DNA of 64,000 bases, taken from contig CM040121.1 in assembly GCA_022559845.1 (NCBI GenBank), positions 347,918,243 through 347,982,242 of the forward strand, written 5' to 3'. Shown in pieces: positions 20,466 to 31,100 of the stretch. The notes beneath the pieces are model-generated. The model was given only the letters and a program-made list of their open reading frames with translations, was not told the DNA's origin and did no database searches. This DNA comes from Amorphophallus konjac. Lineage: Eukaryota; Streptophyta; Magnoliopsida; Alismatales; Araceae. Each line of letters starts with the position of its first letter. The stretch's first letter is position 1. Position numbers and translations under genes: made by a program.

Positions 20466-21828
20466 CAGTTTATTCAGTGGGTTTATTCATTTATTAAGTG
20501 CGTGGGCGTGCCAGTCACCTAGGTGATGATTTATTATGCGCTCGATCTGACTAATCAGATGATTGTGTAGTTCGTGTTGAGACCGGAACCCGCCGCGCCA
20601 TAAAGGTCACGGCGTTATTTACATCCCCTCGGAGAGAGGAACACTCTTGATTAATCGCCGGGAATCAAGTCCTCATGGAAAGGAAACTAAATCGAGAGAA
20701 ACAAGCCGATAGAGGTCTCGAATCAGTCGGAAAGCCCTATGTCTAGGGAAGCAAGTATTCGAATTATGTCGGTCACTCAAGGGACCATTTTGATATTCGG
20801 ACGAGCGTCCGACTTCAGAGAATCGTGATTGTCATGGGGAAAACTGGAGCATATGTATGCCGGAGGTACGGCAAGTTTATTGTTCAAAGGGATAGGATAC
20901 ATTCGGTTGAATCCCGGTTAGAGTGATCGAAAATCAGCGAGTTTATTGGCCCGGTGCGAGATCGAGTCAGGACCATTCCGGGGGCGCCTCTCGCGGTCCA
21001 AACGAGGCTTGCGTGGGCATTGTTAATATTTTCAGTGCCGAAGGGCAGTGGGAAAGTGTCCCGGGACTAGATTCCAAAACAAAGATGTGTACAGAGATAG
21101 CTGGCTATAGGCCTAGGATGTGGGTCAGGCGATGACCATGGTTGGGGCAAACCCAAGGTCCGAACGTGACTCACGAAGGTCTTATTGATATTCCCACACG
21201 TAGGGTTCGGGGAAGACGAGAGCCGTCTCGTTCCATTCGGATTTTTTCGGTCATACACGGACCATTTTACGTTCGAACAGAGGTCCGAATAGAAAATAAG
21301 ACGGTGACGGGAGCGAATCCGTGCAAATGTCGGCCATGAGTACGGTGAGTTTAATGCAAGTGCTGGATAAGATCCCAGTATATATATGTCGGTCACTAAT
21401 GGACCATTCATTGTTCGGATGAGAGCCCGCATTTGAAGCATCGAAGACGATGATAAAGCCATACGAATATCTTCCGTAGGTACGGCAAGTTTCATGTGGG
21501 TGAGGGATTAGATCCTGGCATATATGTCGGTCACTAACGGACCATTCATTATTCGGACGAAAGTTCGTATCAGTAGCATCAAGGACGATGATAAAACCAT
21601 ACGGATGTCTGCCGTAGGTACGGCAAGTTTAATGTAGGTGCGGGATCGGATCCCGATAAAGACGGGTCGAGCTAACGAACTATCGGCCCAGGATAAGATC
21701 GGACCATGGTCACGTTCGGGCGAGGGCTCCCGAGATCCAAGTTCGATCTAGTGGGGCATCATTACTTTTCTCTTCAAACACAGTCCGGGGAAGCGGATTG
21801 TTAAGTGTGAAGCCCGAACTCGCCAACG
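20466..21828. repeat. Gypsy-derived region with about five imperfect 130-200 bp repeats
   Basis: Phrases ATATGTCGGTCACTAANGGACCATT, CGGACGA...GTTCG and GCCGTAGGTACGGCAAGTTTAATG recur at about 20765, 21170, 21390 and 21525. Copies at the right end are the most alike, about 135 bases apart. It directly follows the end of the extra-ORF relic, as tandem arrays adjoin the extra ORF in the intact element, so it is probably the variable 3' region of the same dead Tat element. No coding region. Confidence 0.7.
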
Positions 21829-21940
21829 TGCGCCCTCGCACGCGGATCGACCTGCGTGGTCAGGTCGCGGGGGTCAAGGGGGCAGCGCCCCTTGCGGGGG
21901 TCTCCTGGGGGCGGAGCCCCTAGAACAAAAATTTTAGTTA
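21829..21940 (+). repeat. GC-rich module with dyad symmetry
   Basis: The first 44 bases match 11186-11229 in the copia solo LTR. The following bases add nested palindromes: AGGGGGCAGCGCCCCTT and GGGGGCGGAGCCCC. GC content is far above the flanks. It may be LTR-end sequence of an unidentified gypsy family; the function is unknown. Confidence 0.65.
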
Positions 21941-22034
21941 TAGCAAGAGCAACTTTTGATTATTGGTTCCACATCCCTTTTATGTGTTTGGTTAATCAGG
22001 TTTCTTTTTATGGAAGGCACACCGGATTAAGGAA

Positions 22035-22335
22035 GCAAAGGGGCGCGCCAGAATAAGAGGTGAAAGAGGGGGCGCGCCGGATTAGTATCAAGAGGAGGGC
22101 GCGCTGGTTTAGAAAGGCATGGGGGGCGTGCCTGTTTAGAAAGGCATGGGGGCGCGCCGGAATAGGTGGAGCAATGGGCACGCCGGAATAGGCTCAATGA
22201 TGAATGGCGTGCCAGATTAGGGCTCTATTCATTCCAATACTTTGAAAGTGGTTTTGAGTGTAGAGTTAAACCAGCGCGGGGGGTGAGCACGCCGGATTAG
22301 CCCGCGCCGGATTAGGGGCGCGCCGGGTTAAGCTC
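22035..22335. repeat. Array of a GGCGCGCCGGATTAG motif
   Basis: About ten copies of GGCGCGCCGGATTAG or variants (GGCGTGCCTGTTTAG, GGCACGCCGGAATAG, CGCGCCGGATTAG) are spaced 15-45 bases apart. A second cluster of six variants (GGCACGCCGGTTTAA type) lies at 23685-23835. Both are in the presumed LTR of a decayed Tat-like element. Confidence 0.8.
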
Positions 22336-23684
22336 TGTGGGTTTTATTTCATTCTGTTTCTTCTTTCTTTCACCCGTGGGTAACTTTGATGATTGATTTA
22401 TTCATCTTATTGATGGATTAAGCTTGTGGAGAGAAAGTTTAAGTGTTTTGATCGTTTGTTAAGGTAAATTAGCGTGAAGGTTCAAGTGTTTTATTGGAGG
22501 AGTTTATTATGCAAGGCTTCTGATTCAGGTCCAAATTTGATTCAGGGGTTCCAAGTATATGTGCCTCTGGCCCTCAGAGTATAGTTCATTTGTCTGTTTT
22601 TGTATGCATTTGGTTTTTATTGTTCTTAGCCCTGGCAAAAATCGGGCAGCATCTCCCCTGGACTGAGGCTTGCCAGAGATAAGTAGAGGAACACCAAACG
22701 GATTGCTCCGGGGTGAACCTCAAAACTCGGAGTGAGGCCTCCGTTAACCCATAAGTGAGTGTGGAGACTCGAGGACTAGCCTTCAAGAGTTCCAGCAGCT
22801 CACGGGCGATGATTTCGTAAGCGGGATGAATGTGTGCCATGAGAGGTGGCCACGAATGTCCACCCTTCTGACGGGTTCCTCCGAAGGCTATGCTACGTAG
22901 AAGCAAGCTTCGAAGGGCCCTGGGTGAGTAGAAGATAAGGAGAAAGGGGAGGGAACCAAAATGAGTGGAACACCATATACTGCAATGCCTTTTCTTTTAT
23001 TCACCCGCAAGAGAAGGAGGAACGAAATACACAAGGGGATCTATCCCAGGATAAAGGAGAATACATCTCGAGGAAAAGAAAGATAGCAGGGGGAAGAACT
23101 GAATACATCGGTGCCGGAAGGGGGAACGGAGCACAAGCCCCTCCCCCCGGGCTCACCTTTCACTCTCACGCTTAATCTCTCTTCTTCTTCACCTCACGGG
23201 CGCAGGGGAAATGGAACTTCTCTTCTCTTCATCTTTTCTCTTCAATGGCCAGCCCTCATCCGAACAAACCAGCTTCTTTGCTCTTCTCTTTTCAATAGCC
23301 CATCCTGGGGGGGGGGGGGGGGTTCGAGCCTCTCTCTTTGCTTCTCCAGTGGAGCATGCCTTTTATAGAACGGGCAGTGGGGGAGAGGATTCCCGCCACC
23401 TCTACCACGTCTGCAACGACATCGGGAGATAACCCGTTGCGCTGGCTTCTACTGGTTCATGGAGTACACTGGCATTCGTCCAAAGATGGGACATTCACGG
23501 ATTTACCGGGAGATCTTATGTTGCTTCCATCGTCGATGCATGCCTCGCCGCTGCGCTGTCGAACGGAGGTGGAGACAAGGCTTGGGGCATTGAATGCCCT
23601 ACTCTCTCGACTCTATGCCCGAAGCTGACAGGAGAACAGAGTATCGGAGGATGGATGGGATGGCATTTGACTTAAACCAGCGCG
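22336..23684. other. Decayed gypsy sequence with no gene
   Basis: No coding similarity recognised. At 22645-22680 GGCAGCATCTCCCC...TTGCCAG resembles 59070-59100 just upstream of the antisense gene in the giant element. A 16-base G run lies at 23307-23322. The remainder is GC-rich and unremarkable. Confidence 0.5.
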
Positions 23685-23835
23685 GTGTTGTGCGTGCCGG
23701 ATTAACAACATACAAAGACATGCCGGATTGCAGCCAAGATGGGGCACGCCGGTTTAATGGCCATAGGAGGGGCACGCCGGTTCAAGGCCCAAGCAAGGGC
23801 ACACCGGTTTAAGTGCAGGCCGCACCAGTTTAGAC
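23685..23835. repeat. Second GGCACGCCGGTTTAA motif cluster
   Basis: Six variants of (G)GCACGCCGGTTTAA in 150 bases, of the same type as 22035-22335. Confidence 0.75.
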
Positions 23836-24179
23836 TTTGTCTCGACTTCGCGGCTATTCGAACGGATGCTTGTCCTCCCTTGTTGCTTTAGTCGTAATGC
23901 ACCGCCGTCGGGGTGTTTAGTTCAGGGCCTCTGAATCTCGATTCAGAACTTTGAGTGATCTCCGACGCGTGCCGAACATGTGTTCGAATTCCTGAGTTTC
24001 TTTTGATTCGGCCTTCGGCAATGCCGACTAGAGAGCCGGGGCCATCTCTTCAGCCCGAGGGGCTTCTTTGTTGGGTGGCGGAGCACCGGGTAGGTATTTG
24101 TCCTGCTTGGAGGAGGCATAGGGTTTATTCGGCCTTTCCATCTTCGACTCGCTCTCGAGTGCTGAGACGTGCATGTCGT

Positions 24180-24240
24180 ATGATCCTCATCATTTTTTTG
24201 ATGTCCACAAATGCCCCCCGCTCGTGGGGGGCGCAAAAGA
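24180..24240 (-). other. Polypurine tract/LTR junction of a decayed minus-strand Tat-like element
   Basis: The minus strand reads TTTTGCGC...GCGGGGGGCATTTGTGGACA. The giant element reads TTCTGCGC...GTGGGGGGCATTTGTTGACA at its own 3' junction (59797-59840). So a related element lies here in reverse, with its LTR running left from about 24212. Confidence 0.7.
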
Positions 24241-24690
24241 GGGATGAGTGCGCGGGGCCCGTGAGTGTAGAGTTCTTTGACAAGATATATGTTCTTCTGG
24301 GCTGGCGGAATGCTGGTCCGGTGTAAATTCGCAGGAAAGCACTCACTCCTTCAGTGAAGGGATGAGGGAACCGCTTCACCGCGTATGCACGTAGACCGAG
24401 ATGCCTGAGTGGGGGTTTAGTCATCGGTATGGGGTTAATACCGAAGCAAGAAGTAAGGGTTTATGTGCCGTCCTCGGCGAAAGGCCTGAAATGACCCAGA
24501 TGTGGCCAATCCCGAGGGGGTTGGTAACTCGTGCTACGTTTAATGAAAGTTCTTTATTCATTGACTCAGACGGAGGGTCCAAGCCGAAGCAAAGGCGGTT
24601 TCTTTTTGTTCATCGGTTCAGACAAAAGGTCAGAGCCGAAGCAAGAGGGGTCTTCTGCTCATGCCCTCGGACGGAAGATCCGAGTCACGG
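24241..24690. repeat. Internal remnant of the decayed Tat-like element, with short repeats
   Basis: At 24310-24390 the minus strand matches 50522-50580 of the giant element (GCGGTG-AGCG-TCCC-CATCC-TTC-CTGAAGG-GTG) over about 60 bases. From 24420 the phrase RGACGGAGGGTCCAAGCCGAAGCAA and variants repeats four times at about 50-base spacing. The repeats resume beyond the giant element at 63175-63205 (TTTATTCATTGGCACGGGGTTAGTGTCAAAGC), as expected if the insertion split them. Confidence 0.65.
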
Positions 24691-24695
24691 GTTGG
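24691..24695. other. Left target-site duplication (GTTGG) of the giant gypsy element
   Basis: GTTGG directly precedes the LTR start TGTTGACACC, and GTTGG directly follows the other LTR end at 63134-63138. Confidence 0.92.
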
Positions 24696-25184
24696 TGTTG
24701 ACACCTGGAAAATGAACAAGGGTGAAAACATAATTAAAAAGAGGGTCGGACCAACAATGAAAGACCAATGATGAAGCTCATCAGCTGTCTGCTCGGCTGA
24801 AGCCCTTGTCGGCAAAGCTGATGCCCGGTGCCAATGTCACTCAGACGGCAGCACTGATAAAGCAGCAGTCACTCGACTGATGAGACCTTCCAGCCCTTTA
24901 ATGAGAGCTGTACTACCGTTTCGCCCAAGAATCCACGGATGATATGTCAGGGTAAGTTAGATGTCGGCTTACTGACAGATGCAATAGGAATTGAAGATGA
25001 AGCGGGTACCGACAGATGAAGATGGCAAAGGCTTTGCAAAGTCAGAACAGAAGAAGAATGGTCCCCACAGATTATACACCCGGCAAAAGTCTTGCCGGAC
25101 TAAAGCTGATGCCCGAGCTCGTCACCATTCAAGTGATGATATCGATAAGATAATACCCGGTCTTGTCACCGTTTAGATGGCAAT

Positions 25185-25315
25185 TCTGATGAAACCCTTG
25201 TCTACGGACTGATGAAACCCCTGTCCACGGACTGATGAAACCCTTGTCTACGGACTGATGAAACCCCTGTCTACGGACTGATGAAATCCCGGCCTACGGA
25301 CTGATGAAAACCGTA
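25185..25315 (+). repeat. 23-bp tandem array in the 5' LTR (CTGATGAAACCC...TACGGA)
   Basis: Six copies of a 23-base unit (ACTGATGAAACCCCTGTCTA plus CGG), with exact 23-base spacing between 25208, 25231 and 25254. It lies upstream of the TATA box. The same GATGAAACC phrase occurs in the internal 127-bp arrays. The 3' LTR copy is at 60325-60450. Confidence 0.88.
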
Positions 25316-25557
25316 ATGATGATCTCGATACAAGATATGTCATCAATGAAAGGCCCTTTCGGGTGATGATGTCCTTGAAAGACCCAAATGGGTCTGTGAA
25401 AGTGGCTAAAAAAGGCTTTAATTGGGCCTGCAAAGAGGGCGCCGAGAGCCATTTGCCGAAGCCCAACAGAGGGCGCCGAGAGCCTGGTCAAATGCGCGCC
25501 GGGAAGCTCCATTTGGGGGCGCCGTGATGCTGCTGCCGAGAGAGGGAGAAAAGTGGC

Positions 25558-25564
25558 TATAAAA
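25558..25564 (+). promoter_or_regulatory. TATA box of the giant element's 5' LTR
   Basis: The palindromic context GGCTATAAAAGCC is identical in the other LTR (60661-60667). A purine-rich leader (GAACAGAAGAGAGGAGAGAC) follows about 25 bases later. Confidence 0.75.
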
Positions 25565-26599
25565 GCCCCCCTCCCTTCGAACAGAAGAGAGGAGAGACAG
25601 ACAAAGAGAAGAATAGACGAAAGAGATAGAAGGAGAATAGAAAGAAGAAGAAGAGAAAAAGAAGCCAGAAAAGAAAGAATAGAGAGGGAGTCCTGCCAAG
25701 AGAGAGTCCCCCTCGGCTGAGAGAAGAGAAGAAGCAGAAGAAAAGAAGAAGAAGAGGGGCTCCAGGTGGGCTGCTAGGGGGAGGGAGAGGAGTCAATGCT
25801 CCGCCCTCCCCATCCTGTCTTTTCTCTTCTACTGATGTAATTTACTGGGCTTTTGTCTTGATTTATCGAAGGTAGCCGGCCAGTTCCGGTCTCAATCTCT
25901 ACCTTTCTGCTTTGCATTTCTATTTCACATCGATGTAAGGCTTTGATGCGATGCAATGAAATGTCAACGATTGCCCATTTTGGGATCTACTGATTCAGAT
26001 GTTTGTTCTCCTTTGATCGAAATGCCTGCTCTCCGCTTATCTTTATACGTTCATCGTCTATGCAAAAAAATATTTAATAGTTCATATGAATCTTTGCTTT
26101 AGAGGCATGGAAACTGGGCCCCTCCTTGTGCTGTTCAGGGACCAGAGACATCAATCTCTTGGTCCCCTGAACCACTGGCTATACGAGGGTATATCGATTC
26201 CTTGGATCGCTGCTATTCCGTGGATGCCAGTGAATGACTATCTTGATCTCTCGACCCTCCATCCTAATCCCTTGGATGATTAGGGTCTGGAGTTCGATGC
26301 CAAAGGTTCCTCAGCCACCGGGTTTCAGATGCCATTGGGTTCGTCCAGGGGATCAGAGACAGTCATCTCTTGATCCCCAGACGGTCGGCGGCAGAAATAA
26401 AACAAAGTCTTCAGAAATCCGGGCGATGGTCTCATTCCCCATCAATCCTTCCCTCCAGATCCCCCCTTGGCCCTTTCTCAGGGAAATATCCATGAAATCC
26501 CCCTTCCTATACTTCAAATTCAACCTCAATCGCAGCCAGAAAACTTAAAAATCCCAGAAGCAGAGCATCGTATGAACTCTGTAAACCCTGAAACCCTAC

Positions 26600-27060
26600 A
26601 GCGATTTCACCTTCTCGGCGTGCACATTTCCCCGCCGAGAACTATCCAGCCGAGAGGTCTCCCTCTTCAGCTAAACGACAAACCAAGCTGTTTCAACCCT
26701 TTTCATGTGAGTCTCTGTGCAAGCCTCCCGACGCCAGACTCCCGGCGCCGCCAGGAGCGCGCCGGGAAGCCCTACGCCGAGACCCCTTCCCCTATAGGCC
26801 AAGGCAAACCCCTCATGCAAGCTTGACTCGGCGCCACCTTCTCGGCACGGCCATGAGCGCGCCGGGAAGCCGCCGCCGAGAAGCCCCCTTCTTGGCCAAT
26901 AAAGCCACGTCGAGACCCTCCTTTTGGCCAATTAAAACCATGCCGAGAAGCCCCTTTCTTGGCCAATAAAGCCACACCGAGACCTTCCTTTTGGCCAACT
27001 AAAACCATGCCGAGAAGCCTCCTTTTGGCCAACCAAAACCGTGCCGAGAGCCCCTCCTTC
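26600..27060 (+). repeat. GCCGAGA repeat tract in the 5' LTR
   Basis: The GCCGAGA core recurs about 15 times. At 26870-27050 it forms a tandem of about 34-bp units that alternate CTTCTTGGCCAATAAAGCCA and CTTTTGGCCAATTAAAACCA linkers. The equivalent tract in the 3' LTR is at 61700-62165. Similar GCCGAGA text also fills 59330-59620 just before the 3' LTR. Confidence 0.8.
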
Positions 27061-28034
27061 TTCGGCCGATGAAACCCAGTCAGAGGCCCTCTTCTACACT
27101 GACATCCTTCAATCTTCGGTCTCCATACACACATGCCCCGGGGATGTTCATAGATCGTCATGAATGCCTTGAGAAGACATAGTAATGGGGAAGGCCTCTC
27201 CTACAGTCTTCATTCCCGATCCAGATTTCACCCTTGTGAACCCAAAGGGCCATGTCATTACATGAGTTCCGAGGGATTTCAAGGGGATATTAAACGATGG
27301 AATAAAGGTAAGCAATGTCCCGGGGCCCGACTCCCATCCTCGTTCGGTTGTCATCCCGGCACTCCATGGATGATGACCTATCCTCTCTTGGCATAATCCA
27401 AGTTGAGGGGACATGCTGCCGAAATTTACACATACCTTGCCAGGTAGCTGTGATGTCCTACCTCTCAACCCCGTTGGCCCACGGAGCTATGTCCCTACAT
27501 GCTCTCCGATGGTCCTATTGAAGGGGAGATATGGATGCAACATCGCGTACGCACGGGGCGCGTCATGTCATGCCGGTGCTTACTCGGATTCTGGGTCAGT
27601 TATGCCCGATCTTTTACGGATCCCACCCTGCCACTGCATGGGTGGTTCCCTATTCCCCACTCGACATGGTCCAAGATGGTGGGAATATGCCGTCGGTTTT
27701 ATCCCAAAAATAACCAACCCCTGCTCCGTCTAATCCATTTAACGTCTTGCAAATGAACGACTTCCGTCTCTCTTGAGCATGTGGCTTTACCGCTGTCATC
27801 CTTCTACCTTTAGCGTTTAATCAAGGGTTGTCCTTCCTTGGAAGGGCGTAATTAACGTCATAGCCTTTATGGTATGACGGACTTCTAGTCCAGACATGAT
27901 CACTCACAATCGACTGACCAAGTCAGATCGAGCGCACAATGAAATCGTCACTTCGGTGACTGGCACGCCAATAAATAAATAAATCAATAAATAAATAAAC
28001 TAAACTAAATAAAATAAAATGTGTCAAACAAGTC

Positions 28035-28052
28035 TGGCACGCCCGGTGGGAC
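28035..28052 (+). other. Primer binding site of the giant gypsy element
   Basis: TGGCACGCCCGGTGGGAC, four bases after the LTR end. It is clearly not the initiator-Met site used by the copia elements and the LARD. I do not name the tRNA without a tRNA set to compare. Confidence 0.8.
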
Positions 28053-28079
28053 TTAGTCTCCCTTCATCTTTACGCTAAG

Positions 28080-28139
28080 GTAGGATGCCCAGCGGGCCCC
28101 CCTGAAACTTCTGATTCTGTGTACTTTCCTTATTTTCAG
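28080..28139 (+). other. Possible 60-base intron in the gag leader
   Basis: GTAGGA follows AAG at 28079, and TTTCCTTATTTTCAG ends at 28139, ten bases before the gag ATG. The acceptor is good; the length is at the low limit for plants. It may only be leader sequence. Confidence 0.35.
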
Positions 28140-28148
28140 GAATCTACA

Positions 28149-31100
28149 ATGACAGCCGGAATCATGTCCGTTTGCTTCAACCAGCAGCCGATTGACATGC
28201 ATGTGCGAGAAGGCTACCTGGCGGTACCCCTCGCGTTCGGATCAATGCCGCCTGCCGTTGGGCTGCCCAACTACTTGGGCGTCGTCTTCACTGACGTTCC
28301 GCAGGTCGATGACAATGAGCAAGGCACTGCTGTAAGTGCCCCGGTGAAGATCACTGACCAGAAGAATATCGTACCAGAGAACACGGTCCCCACGGCCGTC
28401 GCCTACTTTGTCCATCACGTCCAAAAAAGGGACGTGGTCCCCGCTGCTGCTCAGAAGGGAAGAAGAACCAACCGGAGGAGCCGGTATGTTGCTGTTGACC
28501 GCCGTCTTTCCAACTCCGGAAAGACAATGATGATCGGTGGTGTCCGGGCAAACATGAACGGTTGCCCAAGGGCGGTCAAGCCGGACGTGATCGTCCCGAT
28601 GGTGCCCACTGCCAACAGATTCCAAACTCTGACCACCAGGCAGGCCAATTGGGAGGCTAATGAAAAGAAGCCGCTGGTGCCCAAGCCAGCAAAATACAAA
28701 TAGGTCTGGCGGCCGAAGAAGATCCAAAGCTGGGCCCCAGCTCAGGATAGGGAGAACCTTACTGATGTCACTATTGCCCGCCTCAGAGCAGGGGGCAGAA
28801 GGGAAGTGAAGAAAGATGAAAGAAATGCTACTACTGTCTACCCCAGGACCCGGGGGAGGAGAGATGAGGTTGAGGGTCAGGAAAGAAACATGACTGTTGT
28901 TCGCCCCATGATGAGGGGCAGAAGATACCAGACAAGGGAAAACTTCACTACTACCCATCCCATGGCCAAGGGCAAGAGATGGGAAGATAAGATCTACAAT
29001 GCTGCTGTCGACCGTTGCCAAGTTGGCAATATGAGAAGAAGTGAACCAGTCACTGTGGTTACTGCAAGAAAATCAAGAGCTTGTGCTAGACAGGTTGATA
29101 TCTGTAGATACTCCAAAGCCGAGCATTTGAATGCTCGGGTGGCAAGACTGGCTTATCAGCAAAAGAGCCAGGACAGATTGATACTCCAACCTGAGCCACA
29201 GAGGCACAACTCTGAAGAGATGAAGCAGATAGTCCAAGACTACTTCCACTACCTGGGGAGCTCCGCCCTCGGTCAACAAAGACTATCCCGTGCCTTGGGC
29301 ACCAGAGGTGAAGAAAAAGAAGAAACACTTCAGGAAACGATGACCGGAGCCTCTTCCTCTGATTCAAACCACTATGAAGAAGGCCTCAAGCCCGGATACG
29401 ATAAAGAAGACCTGTACCGGGAAGAAGCCAAAGAAAGAATATCGATCTTTGACCGGCTCAGATATCCTGACCAGGTGAAAAGAAAGGTCTACAGGCGGAA
29501 GGAAAAAATGCAAATCTTCGCCTGCAACATGGCTGGACTCGCCAGGGGGCAAGATATACTACCAACTCAGCCAAATGAACTGCTCAGGTTGGCTACTAGA
29601 CCTGGTCCTATCACAAGAAGAAGCCAGGCCGCAAAAGATAAAATGAAGAAATATGATGAAGCCCGCAAGATCACCACTATGACAGTCAATGTGGTGACAG
29701 CACAGGATGAAGACAATCCCTTTGTTGATGATGCTGAAGGGACTTCTGAAGATATGCAAATCCCATTAACCTTGGATCCCATGATCCAGATGATGTTCAG
29801 GAGATATCAGCAGGAGATCAGTGCTCTCCGAAGACAGCTCAATGAGAGACATGAAGCTACATCAGTCTCAAAGCAAGCTGAACCTGCGGGGCAAACATCC
29901 AGCTCAGCAGAGACGGCTATCCCAGCTAACCCCCTCCTAGCTGATAAGGGCAAGACACCGAGCCAACCTGTTCCACAGCAAATAGCAGCTCAGCCCTCTG
30001 TGCCTCAGACACAGCCTACCGCGCCCATCTTGCGCGCCACTGTGATGACAACTCCTCACAGCCAGCAACAAGCTCACTTCTTCCCAGAAGAGATAGATCC
30101 AGCTGTAGCCCACAAGCAGATGATTGAAAGAATTGTGGAAATGAAGCTGTCAGAAAAGACTGGTGGTGATGCGGGTACTTATGATGTGTACAAGGTACCG
30201 TATCCTCCCCAGTATGCTGCCAAGAAACTACCCCCAGGCGTCAGTAAGCCGCCGAAGTTTGAGAAATTTAATGGCCAAGGCTCCCCTAGGGAGCATATAG
30301 CCTACTACACTACAATCATGGGTGACCTAGCAGTCGATGAAGCTTATCTGCTCAAGTTCTTTGGCTCATCCCTCACTGGGTTGGCCTTTGAATGGTACTC
30401 AAGCTTGCCAGCTGGGTCAGTGGTTGATTGGCCTGATATGCAGAGAAAATTCCGCGACAGATTTCATGTCATGGAAAGGGAAATCACGATAGCAGAGCTA
30501 TATGCAACCAGGCAGAAACAAGATGAGACTGCACTGTACTACATCAAAAGATGGAGGAACTTAGCCATGAGATGCCGAAGGCCTCCTCATCAAGAAGATG
30601 CGGTGCAGATATGCAAGCAGAGCCTCAGGAGGGAGGTGCTAGAAAAGATGATCGGTGCAGATGTCAGAACATTTGACCGGCTGAATAATATAGTGGCGGA
30701 AGTCGAGACGTTCTTGTCCAAGCGTCCTACCGCCAATGTTCTCACTATGCCGAAGGGAAAACCCAATGAACGACGGCCATCACACTCTGAGGCCAACACC
30801 GTCGATTTCAGAACCTTCGAGCAACAGAAGGGGAAGAAAGGGGCAGATGAAGCTCCCCCGTTGGCAGATACAGCAGAAAGAAAAGATAAAGTCTCTCTGA
30901 GAGACAAGATGAGAAAAGCATATTCCTTCCCAAAAGATAAGACGGCCGCACTGTTCAACTGGGCATACAAGTTCAATAAGGCAACATTGCCTGAACCCAA
31001 AAGACCAGCAGATGCAGGAAAGAAAGATGATCCGCTGTTCTGTCCATTTCACCGTGCGCTGGGGCACGCAATTGAAGATTGTTATGTCTTCAAAGATATC

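Larger units (their letters stand above)
24696..28030 (+). repeat. 5' LTR of the giant gypsy element (3335 bp)
   Basis: It starts TGTTGACACCTGG and ends GTGTCAAACA. Landmarks: a 23-bp array (25185-25315), TATA box (25558-25564), purine-rich leader (25580-25780), GCCGAGA repeats (26600-27060), and an AATAAATAAA-rich 3' end (27970-28018). Relative to the 3' LTR it has about 36 extra bases near 25442-25480, a local duplication of the GGGCGCCGAGAGCC phrase. Confidence 0.95.

Noticed and set aside
25185..25315. CTGATGA...GAAAC text suggesting hammerhead ribozymes in the LTR
   Set aside because: CTGATGA and GAAAC overlap with no room for stem II, so the catalytic fold cannot form. The phrase is simply part of the 23-bp unit.
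28242..29021. 259-codon minus-strand frame
   Set aside because: Exact shadow of gag on the plus strand, with no domain similarity.
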